Positions 18,505-28,441 of a DNA stretch of 64,000 nucleotides are shown piece after piece. The notes under the pieces are model-generated. The model saw only the letters and a list, made by a program, of their open reading frames with translations, was not told the DNA's origin and made no database searches. Within the stretch, counting starts at the first letter, position 1; each line of letters opens with the position of its first letter. The translations under genes and the position numbers were made by a program. This DNA is from Streptomyces mangrovi (GTDB taxonomy: Bacteria; Actinomycetota; Actinomycetes; Streptomycetales; Streptomycetaceae). Location of the stretch: positions 95,919 to 159,918 of the forward strand of contig NZ_FOSG01000015.1 of the NCBI RefSeq assembly GCF_900114215.1, in the 5' to 3' direction.

Positions 18505-19357
18505 CCGCGGCGCGCTCCGCCGCCTCCACCACGTTGGCCAGCAGCATCGCCCGCGTCATCGGGCCGACGCCGCCCGGGTTCGGCGAGAGCCACCCCGCGA
18601 CCTCCGCGACGTCCGGGTGCACATCGCCGGCGATCTTCCCCGTCGCCGCGTCCCGGCTGACGCCCACGTCCAGCACGGCCGCGCCCGGCCTGATGTACTC
18701 GGGGCGGACCAGATGCGCCGCACCGGCCGCCGCCACCACGATGTCCGCCCGGCGCAGATGCTCCCCCAGGTCCCGGGTGCCGGTGTGGCACAGGGTCACC
18801 GTCGCGTTCTCCGAGCGGCGGGTGAGCAGCAGTCCGATGGAGCGGCCGACGGTGATGCCGCGTCCGACGACGGCCACGTCCGCCCCGTCGATCTCCACCT
18901 TGTGGCGGCGCAGCAGCTCGACGATGCCGTTGGGGGTGCACGGCAGCGGGGCCCGCTCGTTGAGCACCAGGCGGCCGAGGTTCGTCGGGTGGAGCCCGTC
19001 GGCGTCCTTGGCCGGGTCCATCAGCTCCAGGACGCGGTTGGTGTCGATCCCGCGCGGCAGCGGGAGCTGCACGATGTAGCCGGTGCAGGACGGGTCCTCG
19101 TTGAGTTCGCGGACGACCGCCTCGATGTCCTCCTGGGAGGCGGTGCCGGGCAGCTCGCGCTGGATGGAGGCGATGCCCACCTGGGCGCAGTCGCGGTGCT
19201 TGCCCGCCACGTACTTCTGGCTGCCGACGTCGTCGCCGACCAGGAGCGTGCCCAGGCCGGGCTGGATGCCGCGCGCCTTCAGGGCTTCTACGCGGGCGGC
19301 GAGTTCGGTCTTGATCGCGGCTGCGGTGGCCTTGCCGTCGAGAATCTGGGCGGTCAT
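18485..19357 (-). CDS. folD: bifunctional methylenetetrahydrofolate dehydrogenase/cyclohydrolase
   Basis: 290 residues, normal length. Catalytic Lys and Tyr in SQKYVAGKHRDCA, VQLPLPRGID, PCTPNGIVELL, the NADP site VVGRGITVGRSIGLLL, and the C-terminal PGGVGPMTRAMLLANV. It interconverts 5,10-methylene- and 10-formyl-tetrahydrofolate, supplying one-carbon units to PurN and PurH, whose genes lie nearby. ATG 19357 was preferred over ATG 19366 because GGGAGG sits 9 nt ahead of it. It is co-transcribed with the DUF3017 gene. Confidence 0.97.
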   Translation of the reverse strand: MTAQILDGKATAAAIKTELAARVEALKARGIQPGLGTLLVGDDVGSQKYVAGKHRDCAQVGIASIQRELPGTASQEDIEAVVRELNEDPSCTGYIVQLPLPRGIDTNRVLELMDPAKDADGLHPTNLGRLVLNERAPLPCTPNGIVELLRRHKVEIDGADVAVVGRGITVGRSIGLLLTRRSENATVTLCHTGTRDLGEHLRRADIVVAAAGAAHLVRPEYIRPGAAVLDVGVSRDAATGKIAGDVHPDVAEVAGWLSPNPGGVGPMTRAMLLANVVEAAERAAGADRVG

Positions 19358-19739
19358 GGGGGCCATCCTCCCGGATACGGGGGTCCGGTCTCCAATCGCG
19401 TCCGCACCACGCCGCACCACGCGGCGCCTTCGGCACGGAGAGTGAGAGGGATGTCGCGGAACGCCTCGCTCCACGTCGCCGGCCGGGCCGGAGCATTGCG
19501 GATTCGCCACAGCCCCTCGTCTTGTCTGGACAGCGTCATCCATCCCCACCAGCATGGTCGCGGGTGCCGTGCCCTCGGGGGCCGACGGGTGCGGCGCACG
19601 GGGGAGGCACGCTCTTGTACGACCCGTTCCTCACGCAGCGGAGCTGCGGGGGCGCCGCGGTGTTCCTTCGGACGTCCCCCTGGACATCCCCTCGGCCCCG
19701 ACCGTCCCCGTTTCCCGTCCGCTCGTTAGGAAGACGCTC
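19358..19739. other. 382-bp divergent intergenic region between folD and the RDD gene
   Basis: No supported gene. I looked for a ZTP (pfl) riboswitch ahead of folD and did not find its conserved 3' element. Short inverted repeats around GCCGCACCACGCGGC (19430s) are present. A ribosome site AGGAAG ends the region in front of the RDD gene. Confidence 0.5.
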
Positions 19740-20390
19740 ATGAGCCACCCGCAGGACCCCTACGGCCAGCCGCCGCAGCCCGGTTACGGCCACCCGCAGC
19801 AGGGGGCCGCCCCGCAGGGCGCGTACCCCCAGCACCCGCAGTACCCCCAGCAGCCCGGCGGGGCGTACGCCTCCTACTACCCCCAGCAGCCCCACGGCGG
19901 TGGCATGCCGCCGTACGCGGGCTGGGGCGCCCGGGTCGGCGCGGCCCTGCTGGACGGCCTGATCATCGGCCTGATCCCCGGGATCCTGATGGCCGTCGGA
20001 TACGGGCAGTTCCTCGGAGCGGTCATCGACGCGGCCGACAGCTGCCCGATCGGTGACACGATCTGCGCGCAGAACGCGGCCGATGTGCCCGGCAGCGCCT
20101 GGCCGCTGATCGCCATAGGCGCCCTGCTCTCCCTGGCCGGCCAGCTGTGGCTGATCCACCAGGAGGGCAGGACCGGGCAGACCCCGGGCAAGAAGGCCCT
20201 GAAGATCAGCGTGCTGCGGGAGGCCGACGGGCAGCCGCTCGGCTTCGGCATGGCCTTCGTGCGCAAGCTGGCGCACTTCCTGGACGGCGCGGCCTGCTAC
20301 ATCGGCTACCTGTGGCCGCTGTGGGACGACAAGAAGCAGACCTTCGCCGACAAGGTGATCAAGAGCGTCGTCGTGAAGCAGCAGCGGTAG
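19740..20390 (+). CDS. RDD-domain membrane protein
   Basis: 216 residues. The first 60 are a Pro/Gln/Tyr/Gly-rich disordered tail (QPPQPGYGHPQQ type). The RDD domain follows: GWGARVGAALLDGLIIGLIPG (Arg and Asp of the RDD motif), a central hydrophobic helix, GQTPGKKALKISVLREADGQPLG and the final WDDKKQTFADKVIKSVVV. Three membrane helices. RDD proteins are of mixed or unknown function; one suggested role is Na+/H+ exchange. A periplasmic loop with two Cys (SCPIGDTIC) could form a disulfide. A 15-bp hairpin terminator follows. Confidence 0.88.
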   Translation: MSHPQDPYGQPPQPGYGHPQQGAAPQGAYPQHPQYPQQPGGAYASYYPQQPHGGGMPPYAGWGARVGAALLDGLIIGLIPGILMAVGYGQFLGAVIDAADSCPIGDTICAQNAADVPGSAWPLIAIGALLSLAGQLWLIHQEGRTGQTPGKKALKISVLREADGQPLGFGMAFVRKLAHFLDGAACYIGYLWPLWDDKKQTFADKVIKSVVVKQQR

Positions 20391-20527
20391 TCCCGTCCGC
20401 CGGCCCCTCCCCCGTTCCGGCGCGTCTTCCGCATCTGCCGGGATGCGCGGGCCGGTACTGGGAAGGGTGCTCCTTGAGGGAGTGACGCGGCCCGTCCGGC
20501 GGGCGCCGCGCGAGGACGCAGGCATCG

Positions 20528-20562
20528 GGGGCCGTACCGCGGGGGGACCGCGGTACGGCCCC
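20528..20562 (+). terminator. hairpin terminator
   Basis: Perfect 15-bp stem (20528-20542 with 20548-20562) and 5-nt loop. It lies between the RDD gene and the next membrane gene, 60 bp before the latter's start, so it either ends the RDD transcript or attenuates the next. Confidence 0.75.
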
Positions 20563-20622
20563 TCGGCGTCCGGTCGCCGCACGGGCCGCCCCGAGGAACC
20601 GGAGGAACCGGAGGAGAACGCC

Positions 20623-21207
20623 ATGAGCAGCTCCGACCCGAACACCCCGAACGATCCCTACCGGAAGAACCCGTACGACCGGCCGCCCGGAGGGCAGCCG
20701 AGCAACCCGCCGGGCGGGCACTACGGCCCCTTCGGCGGCGCCGAGGAGCACCCGCTGGCTCCGCCGCCCGGCCCGATGGGCTCTCCCGGCGGACCGCCGG
20801 GCGGGCCGCCCGGAGCGATGCCGGGCAAGGTCAACTCGTCCCGCATGATCTTCTTCATCGCCGGCGGGCTCCAGGCCCTCTTCTCACTGCTGGCGATCGT
20901 CACCTTCGCCGCGGCCGAGGACGATCTGGAGGAGACCTACGGCGACCTGGGCGTGGGCACCGGGATCTACTACACGCTGTTCGTCTTCTTCCTGCTCCAC
21001 GCGGTCGCCGGCATCGTGCTGGCCGTGAAGTTCCCGCAGGGCGGAGGCGGACTGCGGATCTGGGGCATCGCCTGGTCGGCCGTCCTGGTGCTGATCGGCC
21101 TGCTCACGCTGCCGCTCGGGCTGCTGTGGCTGGCGCTCGGCATCGTCTGCGTCGCGCTGCTGTCCTCCGCCGAGTCGGCGGCCTGGTTCAACCGCCCGCG
21201 GGCCTGA
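20623..21207 (+). CDS. hypothetical membrane protein with Pro/Gly-rich N-terminus
   Basis: 194 residues: a disordered Pro/Gly/Asn-rich segment (to about residue 67) and four membrane helices (MIFFIAGGLQALFSLLAIVTFA, YYTLFVFFLLHAVAGIVLAV, IWGIAWSAVLVLIGLLTLPLG, LLWLALGIVCVALL). A short acidic loop EDDLEETYGDLG lies between helices one and two. No family is recognised. The architecture resembles the upstream RDD protein (disordered tail plus membrane bundle). The leader contains GAGGAACCG in tandem (20592-20613), giving several Shine-Dalgarno-like copies before GGAGGAG and the ATG. Confidence 0.7.
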   Translation: MSSSDPNTPNDPYRKNPYDRPPGGQPSNPPGGHYGPFGGAEEHPLAPPPGPMGSPGGPPGGPPGAMPGKVNSSRMIFFIAGGLQALFSLLAIVTFAAAEDDLEETYGDLGVGTGIYYTLFVFFLLHAVAGIVLAVKFPQGGGGLRIWGIAWSAVLVLIGLLTLPLGLLWLALGIVCVALLSSAESAAWFNRPRA

Positions 21208-21247
21208 GGACCGGTACGGCGGCCCGCACACGACCCCGCGCACACCG

Positions 21248-21277
21248 CAGGCCGCGCCCCCGCCGGGGCGCGGCCTG
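21248..21277. terminator. bidirectional hairpin terminator
   Basis: Perfect 13-bp stem (21248-21260 with 21265-21277), 4-nt loop, 14 bp from the purH stop and 41 bp from the stop of the convergent membrane gene. Confidence 0.88.
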
Positions 21278-21290
21278 ACGTGCGTCCACC

Positions 21291-22878
<1,588 letters not shown>

Positions 22879-22886
<8 letters not shown>

Positions 22887-23532
22887 GACCGAGAATGACC
22901 TTTCTTGCCTCGATGCGGTAGCCGTGGCGGGCGATGCGTCGCACCGTGTCGACGAGCAGCCGCCGCTCGACTTCCTTGATCCGCTCGTGGAGCGTGGATT
23001 CGTCGTCCTCCTCCCGCACCTCGACCACGCCCTGGGCGATGATCGGGCCGGTGTCGACGCCGTCGTCGACGAAGTGGACGGTGCACCCGGTGACCTTCAC
23101 GCCGTACGCGAGCGCGTCGCGCACGCCGTGGGCGCCGGGAAAGCTGGGGAGCAGGGCGGGGTGGGTGTTGACGAAGCGCCCGCCGAACCGGGCGAGGAAC
23201 TCCTTGCCCACGATCTTCATGAAGCCGGCGGAGACCACCAGGTCGGGCTCGTGGGCCGCCACCGCCTCGGCCAGCGCGCGGTCCCAGGCGTCCCGGCCGG
23301 CGTGGTCGCGCACGCGGCAGACGAAGGTGGGCAGCCCGGCGCGCTCGGCGCGCTCCAGCCCGGCGATGCCGTCGCGGTCGGCTCCGACGGCGACGATCTC
23401 GGCGCCGAAGGCGTCCGGCCGCTCCTCGGCGACGGCGTCGAGGAGCGCCTGGAGGTTCGTGCCCGAACCCGATACGAGGACCACGACGCGGGCCGGGGAG
23501 TGGGCGGCGAAGGAACGGGAAGCGGAAGCCAC
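22879..23532 (-). CDS. purN: phosphoribosylglycinamide formyltransferase
   Basis: 217 residues. Substrate loop SGSGTNLQALLDAV near residue 20, catalytic Asn-His in FVNTHPALLPSFPG and the catalytic Asp in DDGVDTGPIIAQ. It formylates GAR with 10-formyl-THF in purine synthesis. The frame is open 70 codons further upstream, but GTG 23532 is where GART sequence begins, with GAGAAGAG about 10 nt upstream. Two copies of ACGAATCC 17 bp apart (23586 and 23603) lie in the upstream region and could be a regulator site. Confidence 0.96.
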
Positions 23533-23763
23533 GACGAGGCTCTTCTCGGATCTCTCGGTGGGACGGTGCGGCTTTGTACGGTCGTACGAATCCGTGGGGC
23601 GGACGAATCCGGGGAACCCTACGAAGCGGCCGACCGTCAGCAACGATACCGGCACACCGGACGGCCCCCTCGGGACGGGGGGACGGCCGCCCGGTAGCGT
23701 CAGGGCCACACATCGGCGAACGGCCCGGGGCCGGGACGACATCTAGGGGAAGACACAGAGCAC

Positions 23764-24786
23764 ATGACGGACCGACGACGCCGCGCGGCCCCTGAGACCT
23801 CGACCGGGATCCCGACCGTTACCGCCCCGGGCCCGCTCCGGCTGCGGCCCCTCACCGGCCCGTCCCCTTCCGGCCTGCCTCTCCCGGGCTCCTTCGGCGG
23901 CCCGCACTCGGACGGCCCACACTCCTCGGACGGCCGGCTCTCCCGCGGCCGGGAGGAGGACAACCCCTTCGCCGCGCCGCCCGAGGGCCGCCCCGAGCAG
24001 CCCTGGCGCCCGCGTGGACCCCAGGGGGCCGACCCGTCCGGCTCCTCCGGATCGTCCGATTCACCGGACTCCCCGCGAGGTGACGGGGACGGCGACGGCC
24101 GGGGCGGCGACCGGCCGGAGGGCTCCTCGCCCGACTGGGGCCGCAGGTGGAGCAGCCGCCAGCCGGGTCGCCAGAGCGGCGGCTTCGGCAGCGGCGGCCG
24201 TCCGGAGCAGAACGGCGGGCAGGGCGGCGCACCCGGCGGTATGCGCTGGGATCCGACCGACCCCGTCCAGCGCCGGGCCCGGTACGCCCTGGTCATCGGC
24301 GGCTGGGGGCTGATCTTCGCCTTCTTCGGCCTCCCCTGGCTGGCGGTGCCGCTGGGCGCGCTGGCCGTGTACTGGGGCGTCGGCGCCATCCGCGGCAAGC
24401 CGGGCGCCGGAGGCGGTACGGACGGCGGTGCGGACGGCGGCACCGGCGGCGGCGCGGAGACCGGCCGGGCGGCCGCCCGGCCCGAGGACGTGGCCGGCGC
24501 CGACCGCTCCACCGCGCCGGAGCCCGGCGCGGGCCGGGCGCCCGCCCCCGCCGGCCCGGAGGCCGGCCGCTCGGGCCGGCCCCAGCTGGCGGCGGCGGTG
24601 ACCGGGCTGGTCACCGGGATCCTCGCACTGCTGATCATCGCCGCGCAGTTCACCGTCCAGCTCGTCTACCGCGACTACTTCGTCTGCGTCGAGGACGCCC
24701 TCACCAACTCCTCGCGCCAGGCGTGCGAACGGCATCTGCCCGAGCAGCTGCGCCCGCTGTTCGGTGAACCCGAACGCGAGGAGTGA
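23764..24786 (+). CDS. hypothetical membrane protein with long disordered N-terminus
   Basis: 340 residues, no known family. Residues 1-165 are Pro/Ser/Gly/Asp-rich and disordered. A membrane pair follows (YALVIGGWGLIFAFFGLPWLAVPLGALAVYWGVG), then a Gly-rich linker with GGTDGGADGGTGGG, and a last membrane helix (AAVTGLVTGILALLIIAAQFTVQLVY). The C-terminal 40 residues have two Cys (FVCVEDALTN...QACERH) probably outside the membrane. It is divergent from purN, and ACAGAG precedes the ATG. It converges on the DUF6350 gene. Confidence 0.65.
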   Translation: MTDRRRRAAPETSTGIPTVTAPGPLRLRPLTGPSPSGLPLPGSFGGPHSDGPHSSDGRLSRGREEDNPFAAPPEGRPEQPWRPRGPQGADPSGSSGSSDSPDSPRGDGDGDGRGGDRPEGSSPDWGRRWSSRQPGRQSGGFGSGGRPEQNGGQGGAPGGMRWDPTDPVQRRARYALVIGGWGLIFAFFGLPWLAVPLGALAVYWGVGAIRGKPGAGGGTDGGADGGTGGGAETGRAAARPEDVAGADRSTAPEPGAGRAPAPAGPEAGRSGRPQLAAAVTGLVTGILALLIIAAQFTVQLVYRDYFVCVEDALTNSSRQACERHLPEQLRPLFGEPEREE

Positions 24787-24793
24787 GGCGGGG

Positions 24794-24812
24794 CGCGGTC
24801 ACGACGACCGCG
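24794..24812. terminator. short hairpin between convergent genes
   Basis: 7-bp stem (24794-24800 with 24806-24812) around a 5-nt loop between the convergent membrane genes; weak compared with other terminators in the window. Confidence 0.4.
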
Positions 24813-24854
24813 ACGGGTGCGGGGAGCGGCCGGGGGCCTCGCGGCCGCCGGGCG

Positions 24855-26237
24855 TCAGTGTCCGCGGGCCGGGCGCAGCCGCCAGGAGCGCATGGCCAGG
24901 GCCGTCGGCACCCCCAGGGCGGCCGTCCAGCCCAGCGCCGCGGCCCCGGTGAGCCGCCAGTCCGGGCCGATATGGGCCAGCGCCCCCGTGCCCAGCGGAC
25001 CGCCCGCGCAGGCGGCCAGCGCCGCCATCGCCGCGCCGCAGCCGCAGGCGGCCAGCGTGGCCGCGCCGGCGGTCGCCCGTCCGCCCAGCACCGCGGGCCC
25101 TCCCCCGGCGGGCACGGCCGCGCGCGCCACGCACCACGCCGCGAGCAGCCCGCCCGCCAGCGGGACCACAAGAGCCGCGGCCCAGGTCACGGGGGTGCCC
25201 GGCCCCTCGGCCGGTACGGCCGCCAGCAGCGGGAAGTCCGGCAGCGGCGGCAGGCCGGTCACGGCAGCGGGCCGCACCGTGCCGCCTCCCCCGAGCGTGA
25301 ACCCGGGGCCGAGGCCGTACGCCGCGCCCCAGACGGCCGCGTTGGGCGTCAGGGCCAGGGCCAGCAGCAGGACCGCCGCCAGCCCCGGCCACTCCAGGGT
25401 CGGCTGCTCCTGCGACGGGAACGCGGCCCGCTGGGCGGTGGCCACATGCCACAGCAGGGCGCCCGCCGTCAGCAGTGCGCCCCCGGCGCACTGCGCCGCG
25501 GCCGACGCGGCGGCGCCGCGCAGGGCGGCCGACGCCCCGGCGCGGGTGAGCGCGGGCCGCTCCGTCCGCCGCCGCATCCGGCGCATCCGGCACATCCGGC
25601 GCAGGAGCCGCGGCGGGGCCTCGGGCAGCGGCCGCCCCAGGCCCGTCCACGTTCCCGCCGCCGCGGCGGCGGCCGTGACTGCGGGCAGGCGCAGCGCGGC
25701 GCCCAGCGGATCGACCCGGATGGGGCCGGAGGCCGCGTAGCCGGTCACGGCCGCCGCGACCAGCAGATATCCGGCGACGATCCAGCACATGGCGCGCCAT
25801 GCCGCGCCCGTGTCCCCCGCGCCGGGATCCGCACCGGGCCCCGAACCGGGACTCCCGCCGGGGGCTCGTGCGGACACCGGCCCCCGGGCCGCGCCGCGGG
25901 CCGTGCGGTGGAGCAGCCACACCGGCACGGCGCACAGCAGCAGGGGCACCAGCCCGACCGGCGCGGGGGAACCGCTGAGGGTTTCGGTACGGACGAGAGG
26001 GGCACCGTGTGCCACCAGCCAGAGGTCGGCGGCGATGCGCAGCGCGCCGCCGGGACCGTCGTCGGGGTGGGGCGAGGTGATCCACAGCAGCATGACGAGG
26101 ACTGCGATTCCGCCCAGGCCCAGGCCCGCGGCCATCACACCGTCGAGAAGGCGGTCGCGGGGAGGAACCGGCGCATGACGGATGAGCGCGAGGGCATGCG
26201 GGGGCGGTGAGGAGGGCGACGCGTCGCGGCGGGTCAT
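24855..26237 (-). CDS. DUF6350-like polytopic membrane protein
   Basis: 460 residues with roughly ten hydrophobic segments rich in Ala/Leu/Val. The start region DRLLDGVMAAGLGLGGIAVLVMLLW and the fixed pattern of helices match the DUF6350 family (sometimes annotated as cell-division PerM-like in actinobacteria). It is usually found next to purN/purH, as here. The molecular function is unknown. ATG 26237 was chosen; an upstream in-frame extension reaches 26312 but adds sequence without family similarity. No strong ribosome site is visible. Confidence 0.7.
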   Translation of the reverse strand: MTRRDASPSSPPPHALALIRHAPVPPRDRLLDGVMAAGLGLGGIAVLVMLLWITSPHPDDGPGGALRIAADLWLVAHGAPLVRTETLSGSPAPVGLVPLLLCAVPVWLLHRTARGAARGPVSARAPGGSPGSGPGADPGAGDTGAAWRAMCWIVAGYLLVAAAVTGYAASGPIRVDPLGAALRLPAVTAAAAAAGTWTGLGRPLPEAPPRLLRRMCRMRRMRRRTERPALTRAGASAALRGAAASAAAQCAGGALLTAGALLWHVATAQRAAFPSQEQPTLEWPGLAAVLLLALALTPNAAVWGAAYGLGPGFTLGGGGTVRPAAVTGLPPLPDFPLLAAVPAEGPGTPVTWAAALVVPLAGGLLAAWCVARAAVPAGGGPAVLGGRATAGAATLAACGCGAAMAALAACAGGPLGTGALAHIGPDWRLTGAAALGWTAALGVPTALAMRSWRLRPARGH

Positions 26238-26340
26238 GGGATACACGCCGACATGCTGCCAACAACGCCCGATTCGCCCGGGGAGCAGGGAAAAAGTCGA
26301 TGTGTCGCACACAGCACGCTATGCAGTTTTTTCATACAGT

Positions 26341-26367
26341 GCGGCGGTATGGCATCCATACCGCCGC
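26341..26367. repeat. perfect 27-bp palindrome ahead of the sigma-like gene
   Basis: GCGGCGGTATGG (26341-26352), spacer CAT, and the exact reverse complement (26356-26367). It lies 30 bp before the ATG at 26398 and just after an unusually AT-rich stretch with a T6 run (26327-26332). It could be an operator for a dimeric regulator or an mRNA hairpin controlling translation. Confidence 0.65.
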
Positions 26368-26397
26368 AATCATGACGACCCGTAGGGGGCGGCCAGC

Positions 26398-27423
26398 ATG
26401 ACCGAGACACTCTCCATCCCCGCGCCCGCCGAGGACGCGGCCCCGGAAGCCTCCGAGCGCGAGGAGCCCGCCGCCGGGCCGTCGTTCGGGCTCACGGAGA
26501 CCGCGGACCTCCCCGGCCCGGCGGCGGCGGACGGGCCGGCCGAGGCGTTCGATCTGCTGTACGCGCGCCTGGCCCGGCCGCTGCTGCGCCAGACGTATCT
26601 GCTCACCGGCGACCGGGCACTGGCCGGGCAGGCCGTACGCCACGCCTTCCGGCAGGCGTGGGAGCGGTGGCCCGAGGTCGCCGTGGACCGGGATCCGGCC
26701 GGCTGGGTGCGGACGGCGGCGTACGACCACGCGCTCTCGCCCTGGCACCGGCTGGACCCCCGCCGCCGCGCGGCCCGGAGGGACGGACCGGGCGAGCACG
26801 GGGCGGGGAAAGACGGGGCGGAGAGTGGGGCGGGGAAAAACAGCGCGGAGAGCGGGGCGGGGAAAAACAGCGCGGAGAGTGGGGCGGGGAAAAACAGCGC
26901 GGAGAGCGGGGCGGGGAAAAACAGCGCGGAGAGCGGTGAAAGGCTGCCGCCGGAAGCCCTGCTGGACCTGCCGCCCTCCTACCGCCGCACGCTGCTCCTG
27001 CACGACGGCCTCGGGCTGGGAGTGTCGGAGACGGCCGCCGAGAGCGAGGCGAGCACCGCCGCCACGGCCGCGCGGCTGATGCACGCGCGCGAGGCGCTGG
27101 CCGAGTACGTGCCCGGTCTGCGCCGTGTCGCGCCGGATCGGCGCAGGGAGATCATCCGCTCGATGCTGGAGGAGCTGGCGGACGCCGGCTCCCTGCCCGG
27201 GCTCCCGTCCGCCCGCACGGCGCGCGACGGCAGCGAGCGGACGGTGCGGCTGCGGACGGGCGCCTCGTTCGGGGCGACCGCGCTGGTGGCCGCGGCGGCA
27301 CTGCTGGCGTCCCTGGCCGGGCCGCAGGCGCACGACTCCGCCCGGCAGGCGCCGCAGGAGGCCGGGACCCCGGCCGTGTCCGAGTCCTCCCCGGGCGGGC
27401 AGGAGGACCGGGCGGCCGGCTGA
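26398..27423 (+). CDS. sigma-70-like (ECF-type) protein with repeat insert and C-terminal membrane helix
   Basis: 341 residues. Residues 48-105 resemble sigma region 2 (FDLLYARLARPLLRQTYLLTGD ... QAWERWPEV). Residues 185-225 resemble region 4 (LDLPPSYRRTLLLHDGLGLGVSETA). Both are degenerate. Between them lies a five-fold repeat of a 9-residue unit GAGKNSAES (residues 135-179). A membrane helix (ASFGATALVAAAALLASLAG) sits near residue 290. So it may be a membrane-anchored or inactive sigma-like regulator rather than a working ECF factor. GGGGG precedes the ATG. No anti-sigma gene is adjacent. Confidence 0.65.
   Translation: MTETLSIPAPAEDAAPEASEREEPAAGPSFGLTETADLPGPAAADGPAEAFDLLYARLARPLLRQTYLLTGDRALAGQAVRHAFRQAWERWPEVAVDRDPAGWVRTAAYDHALSPWHRLDPRRRAARRDGPGEHGAGKDGAESGAGKNSAESGAGKNSAESGAGKNSAESGAGKNSAESGERLPPEALLDLPPSYRRTLLLHDGLGLGVSETAAESEASTAATAARLMHAREALAEYVPGLRRVAPDRRREIIRSMLEELADAGSLPGLPSARTARDGSERTVRLRTGASFGATALVAAAALLASLAGPQAHDSARQAPQEAGTPAVSESSPGGQEDRAAG
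26800..26934 (+). repeat. five tandem copies of a 27-bp repeat
   Basis: Units start at 26800, 26827, 26854, 26881 and 26908. The first is degenerate; the other four are identical except at the last base. The unit is purine-rich (GGGGCGGGG then AAAAACAGC) and in frame, encoding GAGKNSAES. A unit length divisible by three means copy number can vary without breaking the frame. Confidence 0.95.
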
Positions 27424-27480
27424 GGACGGCCCCGAGGGCTGCCACAGGCCCGCACAGGCCCGCGAAGACCCCCGAACGGC

Positions 27481-27512
27481 GCGGGCCCGCACCCCGAGGG
27501 GTGCGGGCCCGC
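27481..27512 (-). terminator. hairpin terminator of sucCD
   Basis: 15 complementary bases (27481-27495 with 27498-27512) with a minimal loop, 20 bp downstream of the sucD stop. It also faces the sigma-like gene. Confidence 0.85.
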
Positions 27513-27532
27513 GCCGTGCTGTGCCGACCGTG

Positions 27533-28417
27533 TCAGCCGGCGAGCAGCTCGCGCGCCAGGCGGGCGGTCTCGGACGGCGTCTTGCCGACCTTCACACCCG
27601 CGGCCTCCAGGGCCTCCTTCTTCGCCTGGGCGGTGCCGGAGGAGCCGGAGACGATGGCGCCGGCGTGGCCCATGGTCTTGCCCTCGGGGGCGGTGAAGCC
27701 CGCGACGTAGCCGACGACCGGCTTGGTGACGTTGGCCTTGATGAAGTCCGCGGCCCGCTCCTCGGCGTCGCCGCCGATCTCGCCGATCATCACGATCAGG
27801 TCGGTGTCGGGGTCGGCCTCGAACGCCTTGAGTGCGTCGATGTGGGTGGTGCCGATGATCGGGTCGCCGCCGATGCCGACGCAGGTCGAGAAGCCGAGGT
27901 CGCGCAGCTCGTACATCATCTGGTACGTCAGCGTGCCGGACTTCGAGACCAGGCCGATGCGGCCCGGCTTGGTGATGTCGGCCGGGATGATGCCCGCGTT
28001 GGACTGGCCGGGGGTGATCAGGCCGGGGCAGTTCGGGCCGACGATGCGGGTCTTGTTGCCCTTGGAGCCCGCGTAGGCCCAGAACTCGGCGGTGTCGTGG
28101 ACGGCGATGCCCTCGGTGATCACCACGGCGAGCGGGATCTCGGCGTCGATCGCCTCGATGACCGCGCTCTTGGTGAACTTCTCCGGGACGAAGACGACGG
28201 TGACGTCGGCGCCGGTGGCCTCCATGGCCTCCTTGACCGTGCCGAAGACGGGCACTTCGGTCCCGTCGAAGTCGACGGTCGTGCCCGCCTTGCGCGGGTT
28301 GACGCCGCCGACGATGTTGGTGCCGGAGGCCAGCATGCGCCGGGTGTGCTTCTGGCCCTCGGAGCCGGTCATCCCCTGGACGATGACCTTGCTTTCCTTG
28401 GTGAGGAAGATAGCCAT
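27533..28417 (-). CDS. sucD: succinyl-CoA synthetase alpha subunit
   Basis: 294 residues, normal length. CoA-binding fold with IVQGMTGSEGQKHTR near residue 12 and GGVNPRKAG, then NCPGLITPG, and the phosphorylated active-site His in TMGHAGAIVSG near residue 250. With SucC it converts succinyl-CoA to succinate with substrate-level ATP/GTP formation in the TCA cycle. It lies 24 bp downstream of sucC and is co-transcribed with it. Confidence 0.98.
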   Translation of the reverse strand: MAIFLTKESKVIVQGMTGSEGQKHTRRMLASGTNIVGGVNPRKAGTTVDFDGTEVPVFGTVKEAMEATGADVTVVFVPEKFTKSAVIEAIDAEIPLAVVITEGIAVHDTAEFWAYAGSKGNKTRIVGPNCPGLITPGQSNAGIIPADITKPGRIGLVSKSGTLTYQMMYELRDLGFSTCVGIGGDPIIGTTHIDALKAFEADPDTDLIVMIGEIGGDAEERAADFIKANVTKPVVGYVAGFTAPEGKTMGHAGAIVSGSSGTAQAKKEALEAAGVKVGKTPSETARLARELLAG

Positions 28418-28441
28418 TGTTGTCGGTGTCCTCGTCCTTCG

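Noticed and set aside
19358..19739. ZTP (pfl) riboswitch upstream of folD
   Set aside because: The conserved 3' element near the coding start is absent on the folD strand.
26800..26934. possible CRISPR array because of regular repeats
   Set aside because: The 27-bp units are directly contiguous with no spacers and lie inside an open reading frame.
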